From the NCBI GenBank assembly GCA_964464375.1, contig CAYXFU010000004.1, positions 1 through 64,000 of the forward strand: a stretch of 64,000 nucleotides of DNA. Direction: 5' to 3'. This stretch comes from CAIOZA01 sp964464375 (lineage in GTDB: Bacteria; Bacteroidota; Ignavibacteria; Kapaibacteriales; UBA2268). Position numbers and translations under genes: made by a program. Positions 43,599-52,622 of this stretch are shown here, piece after piece (position 1 is the stretch's first letter; the number at the start of each line of letters is the position of its first letter). The notes under the pieces were generated by a model. That model did not search any database. It had not been told where the DNA came from and saw only the letters and a program-made list of their open reading frames with translations.

Positions 43599-43814
43599 CT
43601 AAGCAAAATCTTCAATAGACATTCCAGATTGTTTTATTATTTCGTGGAGTGTTCCTTTTGGCAAATCTTTTTTATGCATAGGCACAACAACTCTTACATT
43701 GGTGTTTTCATTCAACAGGATATGATGGCTTCCTCAAATTCTATCAATAACAAAACCATTTTTCAGAAGTATTTTAATTATATCGGAAGGTGTCAAAGCA
43801 GGTAACTTAGGCAT
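43599..43814 (-). pseudogene. hicA: hicA toxin gene broken by a nonsense codon
   Basis: Reading from the ATG ending at 43814 gives MPKLPALTPSDIIKILLKNG then FVIDRI, a TGA stop at 43734-43736, and continues in the same frame GSHHILLNENTNVRVVVPMH to EDFA and TAG. This is a complete HicA dsRNA-binding-fold mRNA interferase including the GSHH catalytic His, apart from the stop at codon 27. CGA (Arg) to TGA would explain it, as Arg or Gln is usual before GSHH. The gene overlaps the hicB stop by eight bases. TGA is used as an ordinary stop elsewhere in the window, so recoding is unlikely. Confidence 0.9.
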
Positions 43815-44040
43815 AAGTTTCTATCATTAGGTTATACTCAAATGTATCATTGTCATTTGGAATACTTTCGTTATGAGCAGTGAGGCTTTCTAAATATAAT
43901 TCTATTGCTTCTTTTGCCATTTCTTTTGCTTCGCTCAAAGTAGAACCATAAGTTATACAACCGGGCAATGATGGTACAACGACGGTGAAACCACCCTCAG
44001 GTTCAGGCCTAAGCATTATTTTATAATTATTGAAAGTCAT
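43807..44040 (-). CDS. hicB: HicB family antitoxin
   Basis: A 77-residue protein with the HicB fold: YKIMLRPEPEGGFTVVVPSL followed by PGCITYGSTLSEAKEMAKEA and IELYLESL. This short type lacks a separate C-terminal DNA-binding domain. It normally neutralises the HicA toxin; here the order is hicB then hicA on the minus strand, and the toxin is broken, so this antitoxin may now only protect against homologous HicA proteins. Confidence 0.92.
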   Translation of the reverse strand: MTFNNYKIMLRPEPEGGFTVVVPSLPGCITYGSTLSEAKEMAKEAIELYLESLTAHNESIPNDNDTFEYNLMIETYA

Positions 44041-44398
44041 AAATTTAATAATTAATTTAAAATAAACTTAATAATTATAACGAAATTTGATAATAAAAAT
44101 TTTAATAAATAATGAAGCAGCGATTTCAGAAAAAAAGAGCTATATCAAAATCATTAAAAAGATTATTGTTGTACCCGTTCCGTAGGAACGGCCTGTTTGT
44201 AGAAACACATTTTTTGTCCGACTCGTTAGCTCCATAGGAGCGATCTGTAAATTGATTAAATAAATAGAAAATTGAAATAATATAGCGGGATATTCGAGTA
44301 AGAATTTAATCAAAAAGCTATGATTAATCTCAGACAGAAATAAGATTAATATAAGCAGAGCTAATAAAGATTAATTTTGTTACTAAATATAAAAAAGC
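44041..44398. other. intergenic region with two CGTAGGAACG-type repeats
   Basis: These 358 bases between hicB and the Bro-N gene contain TTCCGTAGGAACGGCCTGTT with TGTAGAA (44177-44206) and AGCTCCATAGGAGCGATCTG (44229-44248). The rest is AT-rich without a frame. Both are members of the dispersed family also seen at 1290, 46270-46410 and 51020-51240. Confidence 0.75.
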
Positions 44399-45256
44399 AT
44401 GAAACAAGAAGCAATAAAACTATTTGAAGAAAAAAAAGTTCGTTCTGTTTGGGATGAAGAACAAGAGAAATGGTATATTTCCATTGTTGATGTTATTGCA
44501 GTATTGACTGAGAGCGTTGATCCGACAGCTTATTGGAGAAAGCTGAAACAAAGATTAAAAGCTGAAGGAAACGAAACCGTGACAAACTGTCACGGTTTGA
44601 AAATGAGAGCACCAGACGATAAAATGAGGATGACCGATGTTGCCGATGCTGAACAGTTATTCCGTTTGATTCAATCTATTCCATCGCCTAAAGCTGAACC
44701 ATTTAAAATTTGGCTTGCTCGAGTTGCTGCGGAACGATTAGATGAAATGCAGGATCCGGAATTGACAATCGACAGAGCTCTGAAAGAATATTTGCAGTTG
44801 GGCTATTCCGAAAATTGGATCAACCAACGTCTGAAAAGTATCGAAATCCGTAAGGAACTTACTGATGAATGGAAGAACCGTGGATTGAAGGAAGGAGTTC
44901 AGTTTGCTACGCTTACCGATATTATTACAAAAACATGGTCAGACAAAACAACAAAAGAATATAAGATATTGAAGGGATTGAAAAAGGAAAATCTTCGTGA
45001 TAATATGACCAATACAGAACTCATTTTGAATATGTTGGCAGAGGCTTCCACAAAAGATATTTCTGCTTCAGTGAATCCTGAAACCTTTGAAGAAAGTAAA
45101 ATAGTAGCTATGCAGGGAGGTAATGTAGCTAAAGTTGCCAGAAAAGAATTAGAAGCAAAAACCGGGAAAAAAGTAGTGACCACATTAATTGCTAAGCAAT
45201 TTTTAAATGATCAGAGCAGAATTAAACAGTTAAACACTAAAGAAACCGAAGGATAA
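44399..45256 (+). CDS. Bro-N domain protein (DinD-like)
   Basis: A 285-residue protein. The N-terminal 100 residues form a BRO-N/anti-repressor-type domain: VRSVWDEEQEKWYISIVDVI, LTESVDPTAYWRKLKQRL, LKMRAPDDKMRMTDVADAEQ and LFRLIQSIPSPKAEPFKIWL. The remainder resembles the DNA-damage-inducible protein D group (LSYSENWINQRLKSIEIRKE-like; RGLKEGVQFATLTDIITKTW; NVAKVARKELEAKTGKKVVT). Such proteins are common in phage-derived or defence-rich regions; activity is unknown for this group beyond inhibition of RecA-dependent reactions by DinD. Starts at ATG 44399. Confidence 0.85.
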   Translation: MKQEAIKLFEEKKVRSVWDEEQEKWYISIVDVIAVLTESVDPTAYWRKLKQRLKAEGNETVTNCHGLKMRAPDDKMRMTDVADAEQLFRLIQSIPSPKAEPFKIWLARVAAERLDEMQDPELTIDRALKEYLQLGYSENWINQRLKSIEIRKELTDEWKNRGLKEGVQFATLTDIITKTWSDKTTKEYKILKGLKKENLRDNMTNTELILNMLAEASTKDISASVNPETFEESKIVAMQGGNVAKVARKELEAKTGKKVVTTLIAKQFLNDQSRIKQLNTKETEG

Positions 45257-45399
45257 AATGAAGTAATTTTGATATTAATAGACTGAATACTATTAATATC
45301 AGCAGAGCTGGCAAAGAGCCAATGTTCTGGGAATTTTTGTTAAAGAGATATGCAATAGGATAACCAACTAACCCCTGAGAAATATTAAGTGGGAAGAAG

Positions 45400-46092
45400 A
45401 TGACATTTAAAACTATATTTATACTTTGGATCGCTCTTAATATAATAGGGTGTAAACAACAAGAATTTGAGCAAGCACCTCCACCACCTTCACCACCTTC
45501 ACAAGAAGAGAATATTGCACCATATATTCCTAAAGACCTAGACGATTGTTTCAATGAATTAGATAAATTACTGTCTGATAGTACCAAAAAAAGTATTAAA
45601 AATAAAACAGAGAGTCGATTTTCAGCTGAATCTCACTTTGGTTTAGGTTTGACAATTAGAAATATATGGATTCGCACTAATAATTCCAGGTTAAGAAGCC
45701 ATTTTAACTCGAAAGGGATCAATCATCCTGATGATATGTCTGGTATAATATTAGTAAGTTATTATAGATATTTAACAAATAAAGTAATTAGATTTGACGA
45801 ACAAATAAAACATTATCAGAATTATTGGAATGTAACATTAGAACCAAAAAAAAATACTTATCCCAAAGGTGTTAAAATAATAAATTTTGATTATGCATTA
45901 GATTATGTAAACTCCAAAAATGGCGAAGGATGTATCCATATAGGTAAAGTCCCAAAATCATCAATTATTTGGTTGTACGATTATTACTTTGGATGGACAA
46001 AGGTAACAGAGTTAGATATAACAAATTTGGAAAACAATAAAGAAAACAGAGAAGAAATTCTGAAAAAAATATTTAAAAAAAATAAAAGATAA
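45400..46092 (+). CDS. lipoprotein with DUF6794-like domain
   Basis: A 230-residue protein with a lipoprotein signal (FKTIFILWIALNIIGC), a proline-rich linker (APPPPSPPSQEE) and a domain matching DUF6794: LDDCFNELDKLLSDSTKKSI, FGLGLTIRNIWIRTNNSRLR and GINHPDDMSGIILVSYYRYL. The following 80 residues (ending KIFKKNKR) are not recognised. Starts at ATG 45400 behind GGGAAGAAG. In other genomes this domain is often found in scattered hypothetical genes; no role is known. Confidence 0.7.
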   Translation: MTFKTIFILWIALNIIGCKQQEFEQAPPPPSPPSQEENIAPYIPKDLDDCFNELDKLLSDSTKKSIKNKTESRFSAESHFGLGLTIRNIWIRTNNSRLRSHFNSKGINHPDDMSGIILVSYYRYLTNKVIRFDEQIKHYQNYWNVTLEPKKNTYPKGVKIINFDYALDYVNSKNGEGCIHIGKVPKSSIIWLYDYYFGWTKVTELDITNLENNKENREEILKKIFKKNKR

Positions 46093-46489
46093 AAAAGAAA
46101 TATGTGCTATAAAATACATCAAGATATTAAGTTTAAGCTCAATAAAGGTTCTCAGGAATGTCAGATTCTGACATAAATAGGTTTATTATCAGTAGAGCTG
46201 ACAGAGACCCTCTGTTGAGGAAATCATAAAAACAATATTGAATTTCACTAAATTCCTCAAGAAATTATTTTTTGTAGAGCCACATTTTTTGTCATATAGG
46301 TCGCTCCTATGGAGCTGCAATACTTTTTACATTTCATTCCTACAAACAGCAGCTCCGCTGGAGCTGGGAATTAGTTGTAGTTCCGTAGGAACGGACTGTT
46401 TGTAGAAAAAAATCATTTTCTTCCCCTTATTCCCCAAAAATTGCTTATTTTTGTAGCTTTTTAATGTCACAAATCTGAAAAAACGAATT
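46093..46489. other. intergenic region dense in short palindromic repeats
   Basis: These 397 bases hold several members of the TCCNTAGGAGC family: GGTCGCTCCTATGGAGCTGC (46301-46320), ACAGCAGCTCCGCTGGAGCT (46348-46367), TTCCGTAGGAACGGACTGTT with TGTAGAA (46381-46408). Another element, GTTTATTATCAGTAGAGCTG with ACAGAGACCCTCTGTTGAGG (46181-46220), resembles ATTAATATCAGCAGAGCTGG at 45292-45311. No gene is seen; the ABC-F promoter must lie here. Confidence 0.75.
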
Positions 46490-48136
46490 ATGCTGAATGT
46501 ACAAAATATATCCATTCACTTTGGCGGGCGGTATTTATTTGACAATGTTTCTATCTCTGTTAGCGAAGATCACAGAATTGGTCTGATCGGTCGCAACGGT
46601 ACGGGGAAGTCCACAATGCTGAAACTTATATGCGGTTTGGAGTCTCCCGAAAGCGGAAAAGTTTCTATGCCAAACGGATATAAAATCGGATATTTACCTC
46701 AGGAAATCAAGACTGATTCCACCAAACCAATCTACGAAGAAGCCGAAAGTGCTCTGGAAGATCTGAAAAGGCTGGAAGCTGATATTGAACGTTACTCCAA
46801 AGAGCTCGAAGAGCGCACCGACTATGAATCCGATGAATATATGAAGATCATCGAGAATCTCACCGATGCGAGTGAGGTATATCATCACATGGGTGGACAG
46901 TCCATCGAAGCCGAAATCGAAAAAGTGCTGATTGGTCTGGGTTTTGATCGTAGTGATTTCACGAGAGGAATGAACGAATTCAGCGGTGGCTGGCAAATGC
47001 GTGTTTATCTTGCTAAGATTCTTCTGACACGTAATGATTGTATTCTTCTCGATGAGCCGACAAATCATCTCGATATCGAATCTATCCGCTGGCTGGAAGT
47101 ATTCCTAAAGACTTATCCCGGTGCAATAATGATTGTATCTCACGATAGACGGTTCCTCGATAATATCACCAATCGTACAATAGAGTTCTCACTAGGTAAA
47201 ATTTATGATCTGCCCTATCCCTATTCCAGATTTGTTGCCGAAAGAGCCTCACATAAGGAACTTCAGCTTGCAGCCTACAACAATCAGCAGAAGCTTATTG
47301 CTCAGCAGGAAAAATTTATCGATAGATTCAAGGCAAAAGCATCTTTTGCTTCCCGTACTCAGTCCAAGGTTAAGCAATTGGAAAAAATGGACATTATCGA
47401 AGTCGAAGAAGAAGATTTATCTAAAATGCGATTCACATTCGCTGAACCACCACGCTCATCGAGATTGATATTTGAAACTAAAGATTTATGCAAAAGATAT
47501 GATGAAAAACTGATTCTGAACAATGTTAATTTCTCTCTGGAGCGCGGCGAAAAGGTTTGCTTTGTCGGTAAGAATGGCGAAGGTAAATCTACATTATCCA
47601 AAGTTTTAGCAGGGATATTGGACTATACCGGAGATGTGGAATTCGGTACAAACCTACATCTTGGTTATTTCTCTCAGCATCAGGCTGAATCACTCGATCC
47701 GGATGCAACCGTCTTCGAAACGATTGACAGAGTCGCTCAGGGAGATATTAGAAAGAAAATCCGTTCCATGTTAGGAGGATTTTTGTTCAGCGGTTCCTCG
47801 GTCGATAAGAAAGTAGGAGTGCTGTCAGGTGGGGAGAAATCACGTCTGAGTATCTGCAAGATGCTCTTCCAGCCGATAAATGTATTGATACTCGATGAGC
47901 CAACAAATCACTTCGACATGCTTTCGAAGGATGTGCTGAAGAATGCCCTCATGGACTTCAAAGGAGCTATGATAGTCGTATCGCACGATAGAGACTTCCT
48001 GCAAGGACTTACAACCAAGACACTCGAGTTCAAAAAAGGTCAGATAAAAGAATACCTCGGCGATATAAATGAATTCCTTGCTCAACAGCAAATTGATTCG
48101 CTTGACTTGCTGGAAACAACAAGAAGAAATCAATAA
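46490..48136 (+). CDS. ABC-F family ATPase
   Basis: A 548-residue soluble protein with two ABC ATPase domains and no membrane segments. Domain 1: Walker A GRNGTGKST, signature FSGGWQMRV, Walker B CILLDEPTNHLD. The linker (about 235-300, LQLAAYNNQQKLIAQQEKFI then DRFKAKASFASRTQSKVKQL) is the coiled P-site tRNA-interaction motif. Domain 2: Walker A GKNGEGKST, signature LSGGEKSRLS, Walker B VLILDEPTNHFD. ABC-F proteins act on the ribosome in translation or antibiotic protection. It lacks the C-terminal coiled extension of Uup, placing it nearer the YdiF/EttA-like short forms. Confidence 0.93.
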   Translation: MLNVQNISIHFGGRYLFDNVSISVSEDHRIGLIGRNGTGKSTMLKLICGLESPESGKVSMPNGYKIGYLPQEIKTDSTKPIYEEAESALEDLKRLEADIERYSKELEERTDYESDEYMKIIENLTDASEVYHHMGGQSIEAEIEKVLIGLGFDRSDFTRGMNEFSGGWQMRVYLAKILLTRNDCILLDEPTNHLDIESIRWLEVFLKTYPGAIMIVSHDRRFLDNITNRTIEFSLGKIYDLPYPYSRFVAERASHKELQLAAYNNQQKLIAQQEKFIDRFKAKASFASRTQSKVKQLEKMDIIEVEEEDLSKMRFTFAEPPRSSRLIFETKDLCKRYDEKLILNNVNFSLERGEKVCFVGKNGEGKSTLSKVLAGILDYTGDVEFGTNLHLGYFSQHQAESLDPDATVFETIDRVAQGDIRKKIRSMLGGFLFSGSSVDKKVGVLSGGEKSRLSICKMLFQPINVLILDEPTNHFDMLSKDVLKNALMDFKGAMIVVSHDRDFLQGLTTKTLEFKKGQIKEYLGDINEFLAQQQIDSLDLLETTRRNQ

Positions 48137-48190
48137 TAATATTTATCCAAATCCGTATCTCTTTCGATTATTAAATATTAAACTAGAAGC

Positions 48191-48907
48191 ATGAAAATAA
48201 TCATCAATATCAAGAATTTCATGTTTTTCCTTCTTTTCATATTATGTGGTTGTACTGAAAATATTCATTTTCTAAAGGGAACATATTGGTATAGTGATCT
48301 TTTCTTCACTGAAACCATTACTTTTGATGATAGCGTTCATTTTCAATATTTTTTTGCGTCTGATGGCGAAGAATCCGGTTATAACAATCAAGGTATTTAT
48401 CTGATAAATGACGACTTATTGCAGTTAAATTTCAATATCAGACAATATGAGAAACCGTTTATTTTCAATACATTAGATAGCACAAATCCGGATAATGATT
48501 CTGTTAATTTCGAAATTAATGTTATAAACACTTATACAAAAAAATCAATTCCATTTAGTATTATTACTATTCTCGATACTCTCTATAATATTATTAGCAT
48601 CGATACTAGTGATTACTCAGGACATATTATAAAAAAGCTAAAAAAGTCGCCACAAGCTTATTTAATAAAAACTTCATTTACAAGATTCGCATCGAATGAT
48701 TACTATTATACTTCATCAGTTGAATTAGAAGCTAAATACAATTATAAAATAAATTTCTATACAATACAGCGAGACTCAAGAAATTCTCTTGATGGTAAAA
48801 CACTTGAATTTAAAATAATTAACATCAATAAGTCAAGTTTCGAAGTAGAAAGCAGAACTTCGGCTAAGAAAAGTAAGAAATTTATTCAAGGAGAACCATT
48901 TAAATAA
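48191..48907 (+). CDS. hypothetical lipoprotein
   Basis: A 238-residue protein with a lipoprotein signal (FMFFLLFILCGC, Cys about residue 20) and a mature part rich in beta strands (YWYSDLFFTETITFDDSVHF; DEESGYNNQGIYLINDD-like). The middle contains a carboxypeptidase-regulatory-like segment (VINTYTKKSIPFSIITILDT, DTSDYSGHIIKKLKKSPQAY). It is not recognised as a known family; probably a lipid-anchored surface protein. Confidence 0.6.
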   Translation: MKIIINIKNFMFFLLFILCGCTENIHFLKGTYWYSDLFFTETITFDDSVHFQYFFASDGEESGYNNQGIYLINDDLLQLNFNIRQYEKPFIFNTLDSTNPDNDSVNFEINVINTYTKKSIPFSIITILDTLYNIISIDTSDYSGHIIKKLKKSPQAYLIKTSFTRFASNDYYYTSSVELEAKYNYKINFYTIQRDSRNSLDGKTLEFKIININKSSFEVESRTSAKKSKKFIQGEPFK

Positions 48908-48962
48908 TATTTTTTAGTATGCGTCAATTACTATAGTATAATTTTGTAAAAGGATTGATTTA

Positions 48963-49169
48963 ATGCAAACTCAAATAACAATTGGTTACAAACAGATTCT
49001 TAATCTGGTTTTTCTTCTGCCGAATGAGGAAAAGAAAAAACTAATAATTGATATACAGAAATCAATCGAACCCCAAAAGGAGCGTGTATTTGGCAAATAT
49101 AATGGTCAAGGATGGATGTCTGATGATTTTAACGAGCCATTGGAAGAATTTAAAGAGTATATGCCATGA
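48963..49169 (+). CDS. DUF2281-like antitoxin
   Basis: A 68-residue protein with an N-terminal helical part (ILNLVFLLPNEEKKKLIIDI) and a C-terminal toxin-binding end (GQGWMSDDFNEPLEEFKEYM). It overlaps the following PIN toxin gene by four bases (ATGA), the usual arrangement of antitoxin and PIN toxin pairs. It should bind and block the toxin and probably represses the operon. Confidence 0.8.
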   Translation: MQTQITIGYKQILNLVFLLPNEEKKKLIIDIQKSIEPQKERVFGKYNGQGWMSDDFNEPLEEFKEYMP

Positions 49170-49549
49170 GATATTTGATTGATACTCAAATTCTCATCTG
49201 GTTGTTTATTGATTCTTCAAAAATACCAAAGAATATTGATCGATTTCTAAAAGACACAACAAATGAAATTATTGTTAGTTCAATTTCAATCTGGGAAATA
49301 GCAATTAAAATAAGTATAAAAAAGCTAATCCTTCCTTTTGAATTAAAAAATATTATTCAAGAAATTATTAATATGAATTTTAATATTCTGGACATAACTT
49401 CAGAGCACTTAATAAAAGTTGCTGATTTGCCGTTTCATCACAAAGACCCATTTGACAGATTAATTATTTCTCAAGCAATTATTGAAAACCTACCGGTTAT
49501 TTCGAGCGACAAAAATTTTGTGTATTATGAAATTAAAACAGTTTGGTAA
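49166..49549 (+). CDS. PIN domain toxin (VapC-like)
   Basis: A 127-residue PIN nuclease of the type II toxin-antitoxin class. Catalytic acidic residues are visible in YLIDTQILIWLF (first Asp), ISIWEIAIKI (Glu), and DPFDRLIISQAI (Asp pair), with a final SSDKNF. Such toxins cleave tRNA or rRNA when not held by the antitoxin. Preceded and overlapped by its antitoxin. Confidence 0.93.
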   Translation: MRYLIDTQILIWLFIDSSKIPKNIDRFLKDTTNEIIVSSISIWEIAIKISIKKLILPFELKNIIQEIINMNFNILDITSEHLIKVADLPFHHKDPFDRLIISQAIIENLPVISSDKNFVYYEIKTVW

Positions 49550-49636
49550 AATTATCATAACAACTAAGATCTTCCTGTATTTATTTTCTGAATTGCAATT
49601 AAACAACATTATTATTTAAGACTTACAAGGTTTATA

Positions 49637-51013
49637 ATGAAAACATTTACTACAATTATAGCTTTATTTCTAATCGTATTATCGACTAACAGCTTAGAAG
49701 CCTTTGACAAGAATGACGAACAGATTCAAGGAGAAATTTCTCTTGTTGAAAGTATAAAAGTACACAAAGAGGGTGGAATAGAAGAGCGACACACCTATAC
49801 TTATGATGAAAAAGGCTATAAGCTTACTGATCTAACAGAAGCGTTTAATAATAGTCAGTGGGTAAATACTAATCGGACTACCGCCACCTACGATTCAAAA
49901 GGAAACAGACTTACATTTTTAACCGAAAATTGGGTATCCGGTCAATGGACAAATATCAGCCGCACTACATCCACCTTCAACTCAGATGGGAACAGACTGA
50001 CGTATTTAATGGAGAATTGGACGTCCGGACAGTGGGTGAATTCTAACCGCAACACATCCACTTATAATTCCAACGGAAAAATGCTTAGTGATTTGGCAGA
50101 GAAGTGGGAAAACGGACAGTGGGTAAATACAACTCGCTCCAGTTCTACTTATGATGGAAACGGTATAAGGTTGACGAATTTATCAGAAAAATGGAGCACT
50201 GGTCAGTGGTTGAACAATACTCGCTCGACATTCACATACAAAACAGGCAACAAAGTTGATACAGAACTTGCTGAAAAATGGGATACCACAGGTAAATGGG
50301 TTAATTACAGCCGCTATAGCTTCACTTATGACGCTAATTGGAATGCATTGACATGGCTCATGGAAAATTGGTCAAAGGATCAATGGGTAGGTCTTTCGAG
50401 AAGAACCAGTACTTATGCCGCCGATAATAAAAAGCTGACAGAAATAGTTGAAAACTGGCTGGGTGGAAAATGGATTAATGCTAATCGTTACAGTAATACT
50501 TACCATTCAAACGGGAAATGGCAAACAAATCTAACTGAAAACTGGGATACAACCGGCAAGTGGGTGGATTATACCCGCTATAACTGGACTTATGACGCTA
50601 AAGCTAATGTAGAAACGGTTCAATATGAAATAAAAGATGCCGGTAACTGGGCTAATAAAAATTGGTATTTATCTTTTATATCTGATATGGGTAACTCATA
50701 CTCTATGTTTGGCTATAAAATTGAAGTTGTTTGGAAGACTCTTGTTTCAGTTTCAGAAGAAAAAAATAATGAATCATTGCTATCATGCTATCCGAATCCT
50801 ACAACAAATTTATTGAATATTTCATACTCAATAACGAATTCACCAATCAAATCAATATCGATCACAAATTCTTCAGGTATTGAAGTTGCTGATCTTATGA
50901 ATACGAATTATCAGACATTACAGGATTACATTCAATTGGATGTAAGCGGTCTTTCTCCGGGTGTGTATTATATTCGGGTTAAAGATAAGGTTTTGAAATT
51001 TGTTAAGATTTAG
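49637..51013 (+). CDS. secreted 29-residue-repeat protein with T9SS sorting domain
   Basis: A 458-residue protein with a signal peptide (TFTTIIALFLIVLSTNSLEA). Residues about 55-330 are nine tandem repeats of 29-30 residues, pattern LxENWxSGQWVNxxRxTSTY, then xxxGNxLT. The key Trp of QW sits at residues 75, 104, 133, 162, 191, 221, 250, 279 and 309. They resemble YD/RHS-like strand-turn repeats but are Trp-rich. The last 75 residues are a T9SS type A sorting domain (LLSCYPNPTTNLLNISYS, LSPGVYYIRVKDKVLKFVKI). Role unknown; likely a surface repeat protein whose copy number may change. Confidence 0.85.
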   Translation: MKTFTTIIALFLIVLSTNSLEAFDKNDEQIQGEISLVESIKVHKEGGIEERHTYTYDEKGYKLTDLTEAFNNSQWVNTNRTTATYDSKGNRLTFLTENWVSGQWTNISRTTSTFNSDGNRLTYLMENWTSGQWVNSNRNTSTYNSNGKMLSDLAEKWENGQWVNTTRSSSTYDGNGIRLTNLSEKWSTGQWLNNTRSTFTYKTGNKVDTELAEKWDTTGKWVNYSRYSFTYDANWNALTWLMENWSKDQWVGLSRRTSTYAADNKKLTEIVENWLGGKWINANRYSNTYHSNGKWQTNLTENWDTTGKWVDYTRYNWTYDAKANVETVQYEIKDAGNWANKNWYLSFISDMGNSYSMFGYKIEVVWKTLVSVSEEKNNESLLSCYPNPTTNLLNISYSITNSPIKSISITNSSGIEVADLMNTNYQTLQDYIQLDVSGLSPGVYYIRVKDKVLKFVKI

Positions 51014-51416
51014 AAGTTTAAAAGGACGCTCCTATGGAGCTTCCTTAGTAGGTTAGAATCGTTTACTACAAACAGTTCGCTCCGATGGAGCTAAGCATTA
51101 GTTCCTGGGAATGCTCGGTTTGAATGAATAACTTCTATAACAATGTATGAATTTTAGTTCCGTAGGAATGACCTGTGTGTAGAAAAGAATTTTTGCATTT
51201 AATGACTAAGCTCCATGGGAGTGTCCTGTAAATCCTACTAAAATTTAATCTGGGAAAAATCGTAATCAAATGGATAGCGTTATGTTCTATGCTTGATTAG
51301 CGTTTTATTGCATTTCTTCGAGAAGAACTGCTTAGCGGATGCATCTTAGCCTTTTGCTGAAATGGCAAATGATTTTGAAATATTTATTTATCTGAAATAG
51401 TGGTTCAAAAAAGACA
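51014..51416. other. intergenic region with GCTCCTATGGAGC-type repeats
   Basis: These 403 bases contain GACGCTCCTATGGAGCTTCC (51024-51043), GTTCGCTCCGATGGAGCTAA (51077-51096), TTCCGTAGGAATGACCTGTG with TGTAGAA (51154-51183) and AAGCTCCATGGGAGTGTCCT (51208-51227). Between 51240 and 51416 the sequence is AT-rich with no frame or motif that can be named. Confidence 0.75.
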
Positions 51417-52001
51417 ATGAATAAAAATAGATTAGAAGCTTTCAGCGATGGAGTATTAGCCATCATTATTACAATCATGGTGCTGGAAATTAAAATTCCT
51501 CATGGTAGTGATTGGTTTGTATTAAAACCTTTGATTCCGATATTTATTAGCTATGGACTGAGCTTTGCCTATATTGGCATTTATTGGGGTAATCACCACC
51601 ACATGCTCCAATCAGTCAGGCAGGTAACTTCAAAAATGATTTTAGCAAATCTTAACTTACTTTTCTGGCTGTCAATGGTGCCGTTTGCTACAGGTTGGAT
51701 GGGTGAAAATGAGTTTAAGTCAAATCCTATGGCATTATACGGTATAGTTCTATTCCTCAGCGGAGCATCATATTCAATTCTACAGAAATCTGTTGAGAGG
51801 AACACACACGATATCGAATCATTAAAATTAGCTTATAAGTTTATGAATCAAAAGGGAAATATATCGACTATTGCTTATCTTGCTTCAATACCTCTGGCTT
51901 ATGTCGAACCTTATATCTCATTCAGTATCTATATTATTGTTGCAATAATGTGGTTAGTACCGGATAGAAATATTGAGAAAGCATTAAAAGCTAAGGATTA
52001 A
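51417..52001 (+). CDS. TMEM175-type potassium channel family protein
   Basis: A 194-residue membrane protein with about six helices. The family signature is at the N-terminus: RLEAFSDGVLAIIITIMVLE, where the FSD motif and the following isoleucines line the pore of bacterial TMEM175 channels. The second helix pair (YGLSFAYIGIYWGNHHHMLQ) is also typical. Bacterial members are tetrameric, weakly potassium-selective channels. Starts at ATG 51417 without a strong ribosome site. Confidence 0.92.
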   Translation: MNKNRLEAFSDGVLAIIITIMVLEIKIPHGSDWFVLKPLIPIFISYGLSFAYIGIYWGNHHHMLQSVRQVTSKMILANLNLLFWLSMVPFATGWMGENEFKSNPMALYGIVLFLSGASYSILQKSVERNTHDIESLKLAYKFMNQKGNISTIAYLASIPLAYVEPYISFSIYIIVAIMWLVPDRNIEKALKAKD

Positions 52002-52066
52002 CTTAAATTTTGGTATAATAGAAATAGATTACATTTGATTCATTCAGTTCACATGGAACTCACAAA

Positions 52067-52558
52067 ATGATCATTATGCGAGATAAGCGTTTCATTGCGA
52101 TTCATCGGGGCGGGCTTCTGAGTAAGGAGCATCATCGTTTATTGATGAAATGGGCTCATGACTGCGCCAAGCATGTTCTGCCTCTTTTGGGAGATGAGAT
52201 TGACGAACGGCTGATCTATGCTTTACGTATTGCACTGGCATGGGTGCGTGGAGAGGTTTCAGTCGGCGACGCCAGAAACGCTTCGGTGAATGATCACGCT
52301 GCTGCAAGGGCTTCTGATAATCCGTTACCGATAGCTGTTGCACGTGCTTGTGGTCATGCCGTTGCCACAGCGCACATGGCTGACCATTCGTTAGGTGCTG
52401 CTATTTATGCACTGATAGCCGTGAATCGTGCAGGTAAATCCATAGAAGCTGAACGTAACTGGCAGAATGAGCAATTGCCTGATGAAATTCGTGAGCTTGT
52501 ACTCACAACCAGAGGAATTAAAGAAGAGGGATTTAGGGAATTGAGAATTAAGAATTAA
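52067..52558 (+). CDS. Imm5-like putative immunity protein
   Basis: A 163-residue helical protein with segments RLLMKWAHDCAKHVLPLL, RLIYALRIALAWVRGEVSVG, NPLPIAVARACGHAVATAHM and ADHSLGAAIYALIAVNRAGK, matching the putative immunity protein family Imm-5-like. Related proteins are thought to protect against toxins of polymorphic systems, but no toxin is adjacent. Either ATG 52067 or ATG 52076 may be used. The last residues (REELRIKN-like) merge into an AATTAAG repeat, so the native end may have been altered. Confidence 0.75.
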   Translation: MIIMRDKRFIAIHRGGLLSKEHHRLLMKWAHDCAKHVLPLLGDEIDERLIYALRIALAWVRGEVSVGDARNASVNDHAAARASDNPLPIAVARACGHAVATAHMADHSLGAAIYALIAVNRAGKSIEAERNWQNEQLPDEIRELVLTTRGIKEEGFRELRIKN

Positions 52559-52580
52559 GAATTAATAATTAAGAAATAAG
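52537..52580. repeat. GAATTAAGAATTAATAATTA microsatellite
   Basis: GAATTGAGAATTAAGAATTA repeats an AATTAAG unit several times, covering the last codons and stop of the Imm5-like gene. The frame of the protein end (LRIKN) is a product of this repeat. Confidence 0.8.
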
Positions 52581-52622
52581 ATTTCTAAGACATTGATATA
52601 TATACTATTTACGGAGGATAAA

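Noticed and set aside
43599..43814. TGA recoded as an amino acid
   Set aside because: TGA is an ordinary stop in several intact genes here (for instance at 5817 and 6237), so a nonsense mutation is the simpler explanation.
37786..45256. Prophage, because of RhuM and Bro-N genes
   Set aside because: No integrase, terminase, capsid, tail or lysis genes are nearby.
45237..45587. Leftward open frame opposite the DUF6794 gene
   Set aside because: It overlaps two supported rightward genes and has no ribosome site or homology.
51240..51416. tRNA gene or small RNA
   Set aside because: No acceptor stem, T-arm GTTCRA pattern or cloverleaf could be drawn; left as unexplained AT-rich DNA.
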